Origin: a virus
IMG/VR virus record: IMGVR_UViG_3300033143_000746
Location: 1-31,978 of that record
Reading direction: 5' to 3' (one strand)
Length of the DNA stretch: 31,978 bases
Position 1 is the stretch's first letter; every line of letters begins with the position of its first letter. Made by a program: the position numbers and the translations under genes. This document shows positions 8,987-16,497 of the stretch, piece after piece. Below the pieces are notes generated by a model that was not told the origin of the DNA, did not search any database, and saw nothing but the letters and a program-made list of their open reading frames with translations.

Positions 8987-9403
8987 TTACGCATTACCCA
9001 TAGTAATATCGAATTGTGTAATTGAAATAGTAGCGCCTGCTACTATTGATACTGTATTCAAGTTAAGATCTGAACCAGATGTACCTACATCACCATCCAT
9101 AATATGAGTACCAGCAGCTTGAGTTAATACTCTAAACCATGTTGCTGTACCAGTAGCGTCAGCAGATGCGTCATCAGTAATTGATGCACCAACAATAGTT
9201 CCAGCCGCTGCTGCCGCGAATGAAGCTGCTGAGAAAGTTAATGTTGCAAGTAATACTTGTGTAGTTACCGCACCACCTGTTGCTGGACGACCTGTACCTG
9301 TACTATCGTAAATTTCGATAATTGCTGCGGTACCAGCATCCATTTCTGTTGTGATTGCGTCTGCTTTTGCGTTACGTACTGCTACGCTATATCCTAATGC
9401 CAT
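8987..9403 (-). CDS. Small alanine-rich virion protein
   Basis: The 138-residue protein matches a common phage structural pattern I recall: ALGYSVAVRNAKADAITT, IIEIYDSTGTGRPAT, LLATLTFSAASF, DDASADATGTATWFRV, then DGDVGTSGSDLNLNTVSI and a short SITQFDIT end. It is beta-rich, with an alanine run (AAAAAG) at about residue 65. An AAAGG ribosome site precedes the start. The function is unknown beyond probable virion decoration or fibre attachment. No metal or catalytic motif is visible. Confidence 0.7.
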   Translation of the reverse strand: MALGYSVAVRNAKADAITTEMDAGTAAIIEIYDSTGTGRPATGGAVTTQVLLATLTFSAASFAAAAAGTIVGASITDDASADATGTATWFRVLTQAAGTHIMDGDVGTSGSDLNLNTVSIVAGATISITQFDITMGNA

Positions 9404-9421
9404 TTTTATATACCTTTTATA

Positions 9422-9790
9422 TTAAATTGTTGTTTTGGTTAATCCAGGGACTACATTTATACGATCTTTATAATCATCTATCGGTGGTAAGATAGTTTTT
9501 ATTATAGGTGGATTTCCACCTTTACTAACTTGCACATCATAATAATATTTACCAGAAGGGATACCCAAACTAGTAGTTGAATCTATTGTTAAATAAACTA
9601 TACCATTAGCAAGATCATCATTTGCATCATCACCTGCTGTAGTAGATACTTGAGCTACTATATTAGAATCGTCAAGTTCATTTTTTAATGTAATCCAAAA
9701 TTTCCAGCCAGTAACGTCAATACCAAGACCATAATCAATCTTTATTATTTTAGAGTCACCTTGTCTGAAATCTTTTATGTAATCGCTCAT
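9422..9790 (-). CDS. Small virion protein, beta-sandwich type
   Basis: The 122-residue protein has the layout FRQGDSKIIKIDYG, VTGWKFWITLKNELDD, AQVSTTAGDDANDDLANG, then SGKYYYDVQVSKG, seen in many small phage structural proteins annotated as tail or fibre-associated, as I recall. A BppU-like N-terminal fold is a possibility. It has no catalytic motif and is acidic and beta-rich. It follows the small basic gene and precedes another small virion protein. Confidence 0.65.
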   Translation of the reverse strand: MSDYIKDFRQGDSKIIKIDYGLGIDVTGWKFWITLKNELDDSNIVAQVSTTAGDDANDDLANGIVYLTIDSTTSLGIPSGKYYYDVQVSKGGNPPIIKTILPPIDDYKDRINVVPGLTKTTI

Positions 9791-9796
9791 ATTTTT

Positions 9797-10069
9797 TTAT
9801 TTCTTCTGTTTAATACGCTGTCTAGTTTTTCTATTTATATTAAATCTATTACCGTTTGCTTTTGTAATACTTATATTACCACTTCGATTATTTATATTAA
9901 ATCTATCACCTATATCTGTGCGTATATCAATGTCAGTAGTTTTCTTATCTACATAAACATTCATAACTGAATAATTTTCAGTTTCATTATTAACTACATC
10001 TAGTGCGATATATAACTCTAAAGTACTAGGTGGTCTTTTTGTTTCACTCAGAAGAGTCTTCGATGTCAT
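9797..10069 (-). CDS. Small basic protein with duplicated RFNIN motif
   Basis: The 90-residue protein is unknown. It overlaps the receiver gene by 26 bases at its 5' end; the ATG at 10069 has an AAGAAG site upstream, and the next Met is at residue 36. The second half has beta-like residues with two copies of an RFNIN-(N/R)-(R/K) motif and a strongly basic end (KTRQRIKQKK). The first part (LELYIALDVVNNETENYSVM) resembles a beta strand pair. The DNA under the duplicated motif is a near-identical 22-base repeat. Confidence 0.55.
   Translation of the reverse strand: MTSKTLLSETKRPPSTLELYIALDVVNNETENYSVMNVYVDKKTTDIDIRTDIGDRFNINNRSGNISITKANGNRFNINRKTRQRIKQKK
9832..9910 (-). repeat. Duplicated 22-base element containing TATAAATA
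   Basis: Copies at 9832-9853 and 9889-9910 differ at one base and are offset by 57 bases (19 codons). Both contain the minus-strand octamer TATAAATA and encode the RFNIN motif of the small basic protein. The copy at 9832-9839 is 41 bases upstream of the start at 9790, so it could also act as a late promoter for that gene. Confidence 0.6.
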
Positions 10070-10529
10070 CTTGTATTCTTCTTTTATTTATTCTTCGTTC
10101 TATATTCTTGTAACATGATTGATAAAAACATGAGTTATTACTAGCACATAACAATAATCTTCTAAATGCTGCAGGAAAATCTTCTTGTATTGGTTTGTTA
10201 TATACTAAACCATGTTGCCATAATAAATTACTGATTTTAGGATCTTCTATACTTGTTACAAATAATATAGGTATATTAGGACTTTTTTCATGTATATCCC
10301 TTGCTACACTAATGCCACTGATATCAGGTAATACAGAATCTAATATAACAGCTTCTATATTTTGTCCTATGCGATTCAATTCTTCTAAACCACTCACGCC
10401 AGTATTTGCTACAATATATTTTACGTTTTCACGTTCTACTATTGCTTCCATGTAATGTAATACTTCTTGATCTTCTTCGATAATAAGTATTAAACCATCT
10501 ATATCACATCCTCTGTTACCACCATCCAT
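10044..10529 (-). CDS. Stand-alone response-regulator receiver domain
   Basis: The 161-residue protein has a receiver fold: strand LILIIEED with an acidic pocket (Glu18, Glu19, Asp20), a phospho-acceptor in ILDSVLPDISG (Asp64), a conserved Thr in LFVTS (Thr92) and the switch Lys in YNKP (Lys112). The PDISG after the acceptor and the KP dipeptide are typical. There is no DNA-binding or enzymatic output domain; after residue 125 comes a short tail with three Cys (128, 134, 139) and a basic/acidic end. It may act as a phosphate sink or intercept a host histidine kinase. The acidic pair Glu-Glu instead of the usual Asp/Glu-Asp may change metal binding. Finding this in a tail/lysis region is unusual for phages. 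Confidence 0.8.
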   Translation of the reverse strand: MDGGNRGCDIDGLILIIEEDQEVLHYMEAIVERENVKYIVANTGVSGLEELNRIGQNIEAVILDSVLPDISGISVARDIHEKSPNIPILFVTSIEDPKISNLLWQHGLVYNKPIQEDFPAAFRRLLLCASNNSCFYQSCYKNIERRINKRRIQDDIEDSSE

Positions 10530-10834
10530 TATGTATTATCCTTATCCTTCTTTTTATCTAATTTAGATTCAATTGAATCAAGTTTAAGAAATAAAGCATC
10601 AGAAAGACGTTGTAAATCTTCTTTCATTACATAAAAGGTTGGTAAACTTACATTTAATTTATTTATCTCTTTAGACAAAATTTTGTCCTGTTTAGTTAGA
10701 TTATCTAACTGATTAAATAACCTATTAACCACAAAACCACCCGTAAATGCTATTAACGCTACCGCTACATTAAATAGGGTTTGGAATGTCACATTCGCGT
10801 TTTGTGCTACATGGCTTATTATTTCTTGTTCCAC
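10529..10834 (-). CDS. Single-helix membrane protein with coiled coil (possible holin-like)
   Basis: Start is GTG at 10834, supported by an AAAGGG ribosome site 9 bases upstream. The 101-residue protein has one hydrophobic segment (about residues 18-40, LFNVAVALIAFTGGFVVNRL), then an amphipathic helix and a lysine-rich C-terminus (about residues 70-101, KLDSIESKLDKKKDKDN). Membrane helix plus charged coiled coil resembles small phage holin/antiholin or spanin-like proteins, but no signature settles this. It overlaps the receiver-domain gene by one base (TAATG) and follows the LapG-like gene. Confidence 0.65.
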   Translation of the reverse strand: MEQEIISHVAQNANVTFQTLFNVAVALIAFTGGFVVNRLFNQLDNLTKQDKILSKEINKLNVSLPTFYVMKEDLQRLSDALFLKLDSIESKLDKKKDKDNT

Positions 10835-10869
10835 TTATGAACCCTTTATTTGAATTTTATTATTATTAT

Positions 10870-10877
10870 TATTTATC
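10870..10877 (-). promoter_or_regulatory. T4-like late promoter octamer (GATAAATA)
   Basis: GATAAATA lies in the 71-base gap 10835-10905, 35 bases upstream of the GTG start at 10834. The gap also holds an ATT trinucleotide run next to the octamer. The motif differs at one base from TATAAATA. The gap contains no clear terminator hairpin. Confidence 0.4.
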
Positions 10878-10905
10878 AAAATTGTAATATAATTTAGATA
10901 CTTCT

Positions 10906-11451
10906 TTATTCTTCATCAAATTCAAATGGAGAAGTATATTCTTCATATTCTTCTCTAAATCTTTCTACCACATCTCTCCATGTTTTAAAAACTTTATATC
11001 CATTACCGATAAGTTTACCATCACTCCAAAAACCATCATTATTGAAACTATATGTATTTATAGGTAAATCTTTTCTTTCGGTAAATAATTCTATCTTATC
11101 CGTTATATTATCTAGAATTACATATTCATTATCATATAATACAGATAAAACCATGTGAGCTGTACCATCTGTTGTAGTTACATGCATGAGACGAAGATTT
11201 TCTTCTTTTATTCCCATCATTTTGAGTGTAAAATATTTACCAATTGCATAATCTTCACAATCACCTAAACCTTTTTGCATAAACTCAAATGGAGTAGCCC
11301 AATAATCTTTTTCATCCCAATTATAATCATCCCATTCATATTCTATATCATTGAAAAAATCGTTAACAGTATGTAATTTTTGAAAGGTTGTTAAGCCATC
11401 TGAACTCTCTAATAACTCCACCCATTGCGCTATTTTCTTTGAATATTCCAT
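10906..11451 (-). CDS. LapG-like cysteine peptidase (BTLCP / DUF920 family)
   Basis: The 181-residue protein matches the transglutaminase-like LapG family along most of its length: an N-terminal helix (KKIAQWVELLESSDGL), KLHTVNDFFND, EKDYWATPFEFM, then GLGDCEDYAIGKYFTLKMMG with Cys65. The motif TAHMVLSVLYD gives His99 and VILDN gives Asp114, a Cys-His-Asp triad with normal spacing. The DCED motif (64-67) also carries the Asp/Glu that bind calcium in LapG structures. LapG cuts the N-terminus of LapA-type surface adhesins in the periplasm and is inhibited by LapD when cyclic-di-GMP is high. No signal peptide is visible here, so the enzyme would act in the cytoplasm, on virion proteins, or outside after lysis. 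It lies between a membrane protein gene and a possible holin. Confidence 0.8.
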   Translation of the reverse strand: MEYSKKIAQWVELLESSDGLTTFQKLHTVNDFFNDIEYEWDDYNWDEKDYWATPFEFMQKGLGDCEDYAIGKYFTLKMMGIKEENLRLMHVTTTDGTAHMVLSVLYDNEYVILDNITDKIELFTERKDLPINTYSFNNDGFWSDGKLIGNGYKVFKTWRDVVERFREEYEEYTSPFEFDEE

Positions 11452-11453
11452 AT

Positions 11454-11885
11454 CTAACAGTGTCCACCTTTTTCAAAAGGATCTAAAAAATGTTTACAGA
11501 ACCAACGTGCTATCTTACCACGCTTTCCATATGTATCCTTCCAACGTGAAACTCGTCCTGTGAATAACCATTCTTTCTTGTCATATCGTGGAGGTTCAGC
11601 GAAGAAGAAAGTACCTACGAAACTATTTAAAAATACGTCCCATAATAAACCTCTAACTAACATTGGGTATCCAAATATTTTTTGTTCGATAGAAAAATCT
11701 TTTCCTTCGGCTTTTAATCTATCACGTTCTTCTTTAAGATGCATCATGGCAAGATAGTATTCCCATGTCTTTGACATAGTGAAATACATAGCAACTAATA
11801 ATGTGATAGGCCAATATGTTCCTGCTATTACAAGAAAATCATACACATATTCCGCGTATCCTAAAAATTCTTTTAAATCAAGCAT
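11454..11885 (-). CDS. Two-helix membrane protein with conserved C-terminal motif
   Basis: Residues about 15-37 (YDFLVIAGTYWPITLLVAMYF) and about 75-97 (MLVRGLLWDVFLNSFVGTFFF) are probable membrane helices. A basic loop of about 35 residues lies between them. The tail contains KEWLFTGRVSRWKD and ends in ARWFCKHFLDPFEKGGHC. I recall a similar Leu-Asp-Pro-Phe ending with a terminal Cys from unknown proteins of other tailed phages. Function is unknown. The LapG-like peptidase gene starts 2 bases after its stop, so they are co-translated and perhaps work together at the inner membrane, for example in lysis or in envelope modification; this is inference. Confidence 0.75.
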   Translation of the reverse strand: MLDLKEFLGYAEYVYDFLVIAGTYWPITLLVAMYFTMSKTWEYYLAMMHLKEERDRLKAEGKDFSIEQKIFGYPMLVRGLLWDVFLNSFVGTFFFAEPPRYDKKEWLFTGRVSRWKDTYGKRGKIARWFCKHFLDPFEKGGHC

Positions 11886-11897
11886 TTATCTTTCCTA

Positions 11898-12269
11898 TTA
11901 TTCTTCTATTAGCCAATCTAGAGTAAACAGTGTAATGGGTTTAATTGAAAGGTTTGATTTGAGTAAATCTGATAAATTAATTTTTTTATCATCAATATCT
12001 TCAAGTACTTCTTCATTAAGAATCTCATTGATTTTTTTATCAAAAATATCTTTATTCTCAGGTAATATCTCAAAAACACCCTCTGGCTTATCTTTAACTT
12101 CTTTGCCATATTCTTTATATATATCTTGAACTTTATTTTTATATAGTTCTTCAACTATATTATATTCATCCATAATCTTTTTAATTTTAAAACCTATAGA
12201 TATTGGAATATCTTTATTTGATAATTCTAATAGAGCATCTTTACTATTTAATAAATCTTTCAATTTCAT
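11898..12269 (-). CDS. DUF1617-like small phage protein
   Basis: The 123-residue acidic, helical protein has the layout MKLKDLLNSKDALLEL, then a lysine/glutamate helix with YKNKVQDIYKEYG, an INEILNEEVLEDID segment and a closing SIKPITLFTLDWLIEE. This order resembles the DUF1617-type family of phages and bacteria (unknown function), as I recall it. It has no membrane segment. The ATG follows a GAGGAAA ribosome site. It opens the non-structural block with the membrane protein and LapG-like peptidase. The role is unknown; length and codon pattern are normal for a real gene. Confidence 0.65.
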   Translation of the reverse strand: MKLKDLLNSKDALLELSNKDIPISIGFKIKKIMDEYNIVEELYKNKVQDIYKEYGKEVKDKPEGVFEILPENKDIFDKKINEILNEEVLEDIDDKKINLSDLLKSNLSIKPITLFTLDWLIEE

Positions 12270-12303
12270 TTATATGTTTCCTCATTTAATTATATATTTA
12301 ATT

Positions 12304-12633
12304 CTATTTATCATTCTTCCTAGACTTATCTTCTTTAACTATTCTTACACATACACTATTTTTCCCAAGTGGATAGAACGATGTACCTTTTTTCTTTTTC
12401 ATAGCTGATAAAAGTTCTTTTGATGTTAAAGGTGTTTTTATTTTAATCAATTTTTGATGATTTTTTTTATACTTTTCTTCTTTATTAGCATACTCAATTT
12501 TCTCATTAATTTCTTCAATTTTCTTAACTTCTTCAATGAGTGAATCGTAATGATAATCCATAGTTCTAGTAAGCCAATCTTCGCTTGTATCTAACCAAGT
12601 TTTTCCTTCATTAGATGATCTTTGTATTTTCAT
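12304..12633 (-). CDS. Small unknown protein downstream of Kelch-like gene
   Basis: The 109-residue protein starts with IQRSSNEGKTWLDTSEDWL, followed by a charged helix (residues about 30-65) that could be a coiled coil. The C-terminal half is strongly basic (AMKKKKGTSFYPLGK). No family is recognised and there is no membrane segment. It starts 23 bases after the Kelch-like stop with an AGGA ribosome site. Position directly behind an adhesin resembles fibre chaperones, but nothing in the sequence proves it. Confidence 0.6.
   Translation of the reverse strand: MKIQRSSNEGKTWLDTSEDWLTRTMDYHYDSLIEEVKKIEEINEKIEYANKEEKYKKNHQKLIKIKTPLTSKELLSAMKKKKGTSFYPLGKNSVCVRIVKEDKSRKNDK
12305..12312 (-). promoter_or_regulatory. 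T4-like late promoter octamer (GATAAATA)
   Basis: GATAAATA on the minus strand differs at one base from the T4 late consensus TATAAATA. It overlaps the stop codon of the upstream gene and lies 35 bases before the start at 12269. Other such octamers have similar spacing to their genes. AT-rich background makes single hits weak. Confidence 0.4.
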
Positions 12634-12656
12634 TTTTATATCCTATTATATTTAAT

Positions 12657-13685
12657 TTATTCAAGAGACGCACCACCCGAACCCATTTTAGGATTAGTTA
12701 ATGTTGTACTTTCCCAAGAATGAGCTGTACCATTCCATTTTCCTATTCTATTCTCAGCAACGAAGTCATATGCCGCAGAATCATCCCCACCCATTGTATG
12801 TAGATTACTACCAACATTACCTGTCGCGCCATAAGAATGTTCATTAGCCATCACTGCAACTAACAAAGTAGAAGTAGTTTCGTCATAACTTCTTATTTCG
12901 GTTGAATCATTATTTGATATATCCCAACCACCAAATATATAATTAATTCCACCTTGCCAGCCACAAAATGCACGAGCAATACCTCTGTTTACTGTAGCTG
13001 ACTCTGTAGTAACCGCTGCTGCTGTATTTTTAATTATGCTTGAAGAATAAGCAGCAGGTGTGATAACACTATACCCACCATACATATAATTATTTCCATT
13101 CATCCAAGTTGTATTATCAGCAGTTCTTAAAGATATACTCATAACAAGAGAATCAGTTAATCTAGTAGTACCGTCCCAAGTTTGAATTAGATTATCAATG
13201 AGTTCCGGATCGCCAGCATATATATAATTTTTCCCGTCTAGATAAGCAGCTGATCCTTCATTCCAAAGGGCTGTTAATGTTGCTGTTTCTACGGTTAAAG
13301 ACGATTCATCATACTTACTAATAGTATCCGACTGAGTTGCCCCAGGTTGGTTATACCCTCCATAAATATAAGCAAGCGCATTTAAAGTTGCTGCACCGTT
13401 ACCAACGGAAGTCTCTGCAAGTTCTCCACTAGCTACTACACTAGTGGTTCCGTTCCATTTTTCAATGACTTTATAATGAGTTGCATCACTATATCCACCA
13501 AAACAATACATATTGACAAATGTTGCGTTCTCCCATGTGAATAAAAAATCGTGACACTTCTTCCATACACCACTCACCTTTACATAAGCCTTCATAGTTG
13601 GTTTCCATACACCACTAACTCTTACTTCAACATCATCAATTTCCTCCCATACACCACTCACCTTTACAAATGTTTTATTAGGCAT
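12657..13685 (-). CDS. Kelch-like beta-propeller candidate receptor-binding protein
   Basis: The 342-residue protein begins with three near-identical strands (FVKVSGVWEEIDD, VRVSGVWKP, YVKVSGVWKK; residues 6-43), a repeat type seen in phage fibre stalks. Residues about 57-330 then carry six Kelch-like units, each with a hydrophobic-hydrophobic-GG or AG turn: CFGGYS (61), YIYGGY (107), YIYAGD (154), YMYGGY (200), YIFGGW (249), HTMGGD (296). Each is followed 12-20 residues later by a W/Y-D/N-G/E-T strand such as EKWNGT, SKYDES, QTWDGT, RSYDET or GKWNGT; the fourth unit lacks it. Six units fit a six-bladed propeller. Kelch domains bind proteins or sugars, so a virion adhesin is likely. Domain identity is pattern-based. 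Confidence 0.7.
   Translation of the reverse strand: MPNKTFVKVSGVWEEIDDVEVRVSGVWKPTMKAYVKVSGVWKKCHDFLFTWENATFVNMYCFGGYSDATHYKVIEKWNGTTSVVASGELAETSVGNGAATLNALAYIYGGYNQPGATQSDTISKYDESSLTVETATLTALWNEGSAAYLDGKNYIYAGDPELIDNLIQTWDGTTRLTDSLVMSISLRTADNTTWMNGNNYMYGGYSVITPAAYSSSIIKNTAAAVTTESATVNRGIARAFCGWQGGINYIFGGWDISNNDSTEIRSYDETTSTLLVAVMANEHSYGATGNVGSNLHTMGGDDSAAYDFVAENRIGKWNGTAHSWESTTLTNPKMGSGGASLE
13561..13668 (-). repeat. Three near-identical 23-base repeats encoding VKVSGVWK
   Basis: Copies at about 13561-13583, 13603-13625 and 13645-13668 share the plus-strand core CCATACACCACT followed by an AC-rich stretch, with few differences. The spacing of 42 bases is 14 codons, so the repeat keeps the reading frame and encodes three tandem beta-strands at the N-terminus of the Kelch-like protein. 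Confidence 0.75.
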
Positions 13686-14307
13686 CGAACTTACTCATCT
13701 TATAATATTTAATCTTTATAGGTTTTTTATTAATATCAAAAGATATACCAATGATATCTTTCTTCAAATCAGGAACAGCTTCTATAGGCATTGGATATGG
13801 TAAATTAAAATATTCACATAAAGATGATAAATAATTTTTAGAAATCATTTTTAAATAAACATCTATTCTTCCATTTGGATGAATTTTACTTTCAGTTTCA
13901 TCAACCATGATACTAGAGAACATATGTTCGCAATATGGAGGTATTTTTATTCCTTTTGGTAATGCTTTTATAAAAAACTTATAAAACTTTTCTACTGAGA
14001 TTGTATTAACCTTGATTGCGTACATCGGGTGAAAAATAATTTCATCAAAAAAATCAGACAAGTCAATAGAAGGTTTTCTATTAACACCGTTAATATACAA
14101 TGATATTTCTTCACCTTTATAACCATACGTATCACCAATAGAAGTAACACCAATAATTGATGAGTGCGTAGCAGTACCTAATGAATAGTTATCAAGTTCA
14201 CTCAAATAAGGATTGATATTTTTAAATAAAGATATAGATTCCTTTGTTGAACCTGCATAAACATTTCTTACCAAAATTCCTTCAATATACATTTTTTCGT
14301 ATATCAT
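13678..14307 (-). CDS. Unknown protein of fibre cluster (209 residues)
   Basis: I do not recognise this soluble protein. It has mixed alpha/beta composition with no membrane segment or clear catalytic motif. A conserved-looking stretch is IFHPMYAIKVNTISVEKFYK. The C-terminus (GISFDINKKPIKIKYYKM) is beta-like and basic. The chosen start at 14307 gives an ATGA overlap with the coiled-coil gene; a second Met five codons later has no better ribosome site. Its stop overlaps the Kelch-like gene by 8 bases. Tight coupling on both sides suggests it works with its neighbours, perhaps in fibre assembly or modification. Confidence 0.65.
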   Translation of the reverse strand: MIYEKMYIEGILVRNVYAGSTKESISLFKNINPYLSELDNYSLGTATHSSIIGVTSIGDTYGYKGEEISLYINGVNRKPSIDLSDFFDEIIFHPMYAIKVNTISVEKFYKFFIKALPKGIKIPPYCEHMFSSIMVDETESKIHPNGRIDVYLKMISKNYLSSLCEYFNLPYPMPIEAVPDLKKDIIGISFDINKKPIKIKYYKMSKFDA

Positions 14308-14897
14308 CTATTATCTACCAACTTATTTTGTTCTTCAATGCGTTTAATAAACAAATCATCAGCCTCTTTAAACTTTCCAGTTAGAATTCCTCGATTTTCT
14401 GATGCATCAGTCAAAATAAGTGTAATCATTTTATCAGGTAGAACTGAAATTTGATCTAATGTTCCCTGTCCAATATGACCTGTTGTAATCATCTCTATAG
14501 ACATTTTTTTTGCGTAATAACTAATCCAGTGTTTTTCTTCTGCAGCTTCAAAACCTGCATTCCAATATTCTTCATCTACTGAGTCGATTAGTTCTTTTTT
14601 TAAATTCTCATAATTTCTCAATCGTTCAATAGAATCAGATATAAGTTCCTTACTACCTTCTCTGGAATATTCAATCTCTTCAATCTCAATCGCCTCAAGC
14701 TCATCTTTTGAATTCAGATTTTTTAATTTAATATTTGATTTTCTTAAATTAAATTCAGCAGTTTTTAGAGAATCTTTTAAGTCTCTAATTTGCAATTCAA
14801 TAGTGCGAAGACGGCGATAAGGTTCAAATACCGCCCCCGTTACCATATATGTATCTTGAAATACTGATTGTCCTAAATTTACTTTTGGTGTATTCAT
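14304..14897 (-). CDS. Unknown coiled-coil protein in fibre cluster
   Basis: The 197-residue family is not recognised. Residues about 25-110 are strongly helical with charged heptads (RLRTIELQIRDLKDSLKTAE, then EIEEIEYSREGSKELI and SIERLRNYENLKKELI), so a long coiled coil is likely. The rest (HIGQGTLDQISVLPDKMITL) looks globular. The ATG has an AAGGG site at normal distance. The stop overlaps the next gene as ATGA, suggesting coupled translation. A fibre connector or trimerisation chaperone is a guess from context. Confidence 0.7.
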   Translation of the reverse strand: MNTPKVNLGQSVFQDTYMVTGAVFEPYRRLRTIELQIRDLKDSLKTAEFNLRKSNIKLKNLNSKDELEAIEIEEIEYSREGSKELISDSIERLRNYENLKKELIDSVDEEYWNAGFEAAEEKHWISYYAKKMSIEMITTGHIGQGTLDQISVLPDKMITLILTDASENRGILTGKFKEADDLFIKRIEEQNKLVDNR

Positions 14898-14915
14898 ATT
14901 TTACCCTTCATATTA

Positions 14916-16484
14916 TTAATCGTGTTGGAACCACATATCTCCATCAACTCCACCAGTAGGTGCGCTTGTAGATATAGTCTTCTTTGCACCGTCCCATATT
15001 TCTGAATTCAAATCAGCTACTACTTGTGTACTGTCTACTGTGAATGGTGAAGATGATCCTGATACACCACCATTGAATGAAGGTCTTACAGAATATGTAG
15101 TAATTCCCGCAAAAACACTAACACCATTCCATGTATTTGGAATTTCCCATGTATTTGTTCCTATATCAACACGACCAAAGCTAGAGGCATGTATTGAATC
15201 AACAGTATCAGCGTCTAAACCACTAGCAGCACCGTCATTACCTGCGTTCCATATAACATTAGAACCAACATAAGGATCTTTATCAAACTGCCATCTTGAA
15301 TTACTAAAATGATAAACGAAATCATCAGTAGAATCTGCCACACCTAAAGGTGCTGGTCTAAATCCAATAGTATCAGCAGAATATGTTTTTAAATGCAATT
15401 CATTTGTAGTGGTAGTATTAACAAGTTCTAAAAATGATACTGCGTTACCATATTTTCTAACAACATCTGGTACGATTGCTTTATCAGGTACTAATTTATT
15501 ACCAAGAGCTGTCTCTATAATATTTAATGATGAGCTTCCTTGTTCTATAATTATACGTCCTATCAATACTTCTAATCCATCCAATTGAGGAGGTAGAGTA
15601 GAAGGGACTACTTCTGTTTGTGCTTCTGTAATTGTGTCATATTCACCTTGACCATATAATACATATAACTCATCTGCATTTGAACCGACTTTTAAAAATA
15701 CCCAATTAACAACAAAATTGCCTACAGTGATTGGTTCTAATGTTCCTGAATCATTATCATAATTAGCATTATCAATAACAGTATTAATAACATTTTCTGT
15801 CCAGCCGGTGCCGCCGTCTCTATAGTAATATTCAAAAGTATCTGCTGCGTTTGTATCATAAGCTGTGTGTGTGAATTTATTTAATCCACGATAAAATGCA
15901 CCACTTTGTAATAATAGTTTACGTGTATTAGTACCACTCTCTGAAAGTTGTGTACCACCAATAACATGTTTGAACCCTTCGGTATCATTTAACATACTAT
16001 TAAGTTTATTATACCGATCAGCAATTCCCGCAGTAGCTTCAAGAATAGTAAGATTAACACCTTCTCTTGATACAATTCCTATAAGACATATATCATTATT
16101 GTTTATTAAAGAAGATACTGTAGTATTAGTTATAATAGGTGAACCACCATTATAACTTAGGTATATATAGTTAATATCATTATCTACTAAACCTACTATT
16201 GGATCAGCATCAACAGCAACACTTACTAATTCAGAAGATGTATCATTACTAATTCTTAATAATGCTTCACCTGCGGTAACAGAAATAGATCCTGTTCCCA
16301 AATCACCAATAGAACATCCTGAATGGACGCCAGCACTTTCAATGTAAGTAAATATATCTTCTAATGTTTGTAGTTTAGCAGGAGTACCGATTTTAGTAAT
16401 ATTTACTAAATCAATGATATCATTTGTTCTAGTGCGCCAATCAAAGAATGTTGTTGCAGCGGCGACCTGTGGTATTGTTGACAT
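14916..16484 (-). CDS. Tail fibre protein
   Basis: The 522-residue protein begins with a short helical region (FFDWRTRTNDIIDLVNIT) that fits a fibre attachment end, then long beta-rich stretches. Near residue 425 it has GLDADTVDSIHASSFGRVDI, a motif repeated in many T4-like tail-fibre proteins. It ends with a SAPTGGVDGDMWFQ-type C-terminus, also common in fibres. No peptidase or lyase motif is visible. An AAGGAAA ribosome site precedes the ATG. It follows the small coiled-coil protein and precedes two unknown genes and the Kelch-like gene. A short-tail-fibre (gp12-like) role is possible from gene order, but sequence supports only fibre protein. Confidence 0.75.
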   Translation of the reverse strand: MSTIPQVAAATTFFDWRTRTNDIIDLVNITKIGTPAKLQTLEDIFTYIESAGVHSGCSIGDLGTGSISVTAGEALLRISNDTSSELVSVAVDADPIVGLVDNDINYIYLSYNGGSPIITNTTVSSLINNNDICLIGIVSREGVNLTILEATAGIADRYNKLNSMLNDTEGFKHVIGGTQLSESGTNTRKLLLQSGAFYRGLNKFTHTAYDTNAADTFEYYYRDGGTGWTENVINTVIDNANYDNDSGTLEPITVGNFVVNWVFLKVGSNADELYVLYGQGEYDTITEAQTEVVPSTLPPQLDGLEVLIGRIIIEQGSSSLNIIETALGNKLVPDKAIVPDVVRKYGNAVSFLELVNTTTTNELHLKTYSADTIGFRPAPLGVADSTDDFVYHFSNSRWQFDKDPYVGSNVIWNAGNDGAASGLDADTVDSIHASSFGRVDIGTNTWEIPNTWNGVSVFAGITTYSVRPSFNGGVSGSSSPFTVDSTQVVADLNSEIWDGAKKTISTSAPTGGVDGDMWFQHD

Positions 16485-16497
16485 TTATATTTCCTTG

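Noticed and set aside
11918-12154. Minus-strand 78-codon frame inside the DUF1617-like gene
   Set aside because: It is a lysine/isoleucine-rich shadow in another frame of a better supported gene with a clear ribosome site.
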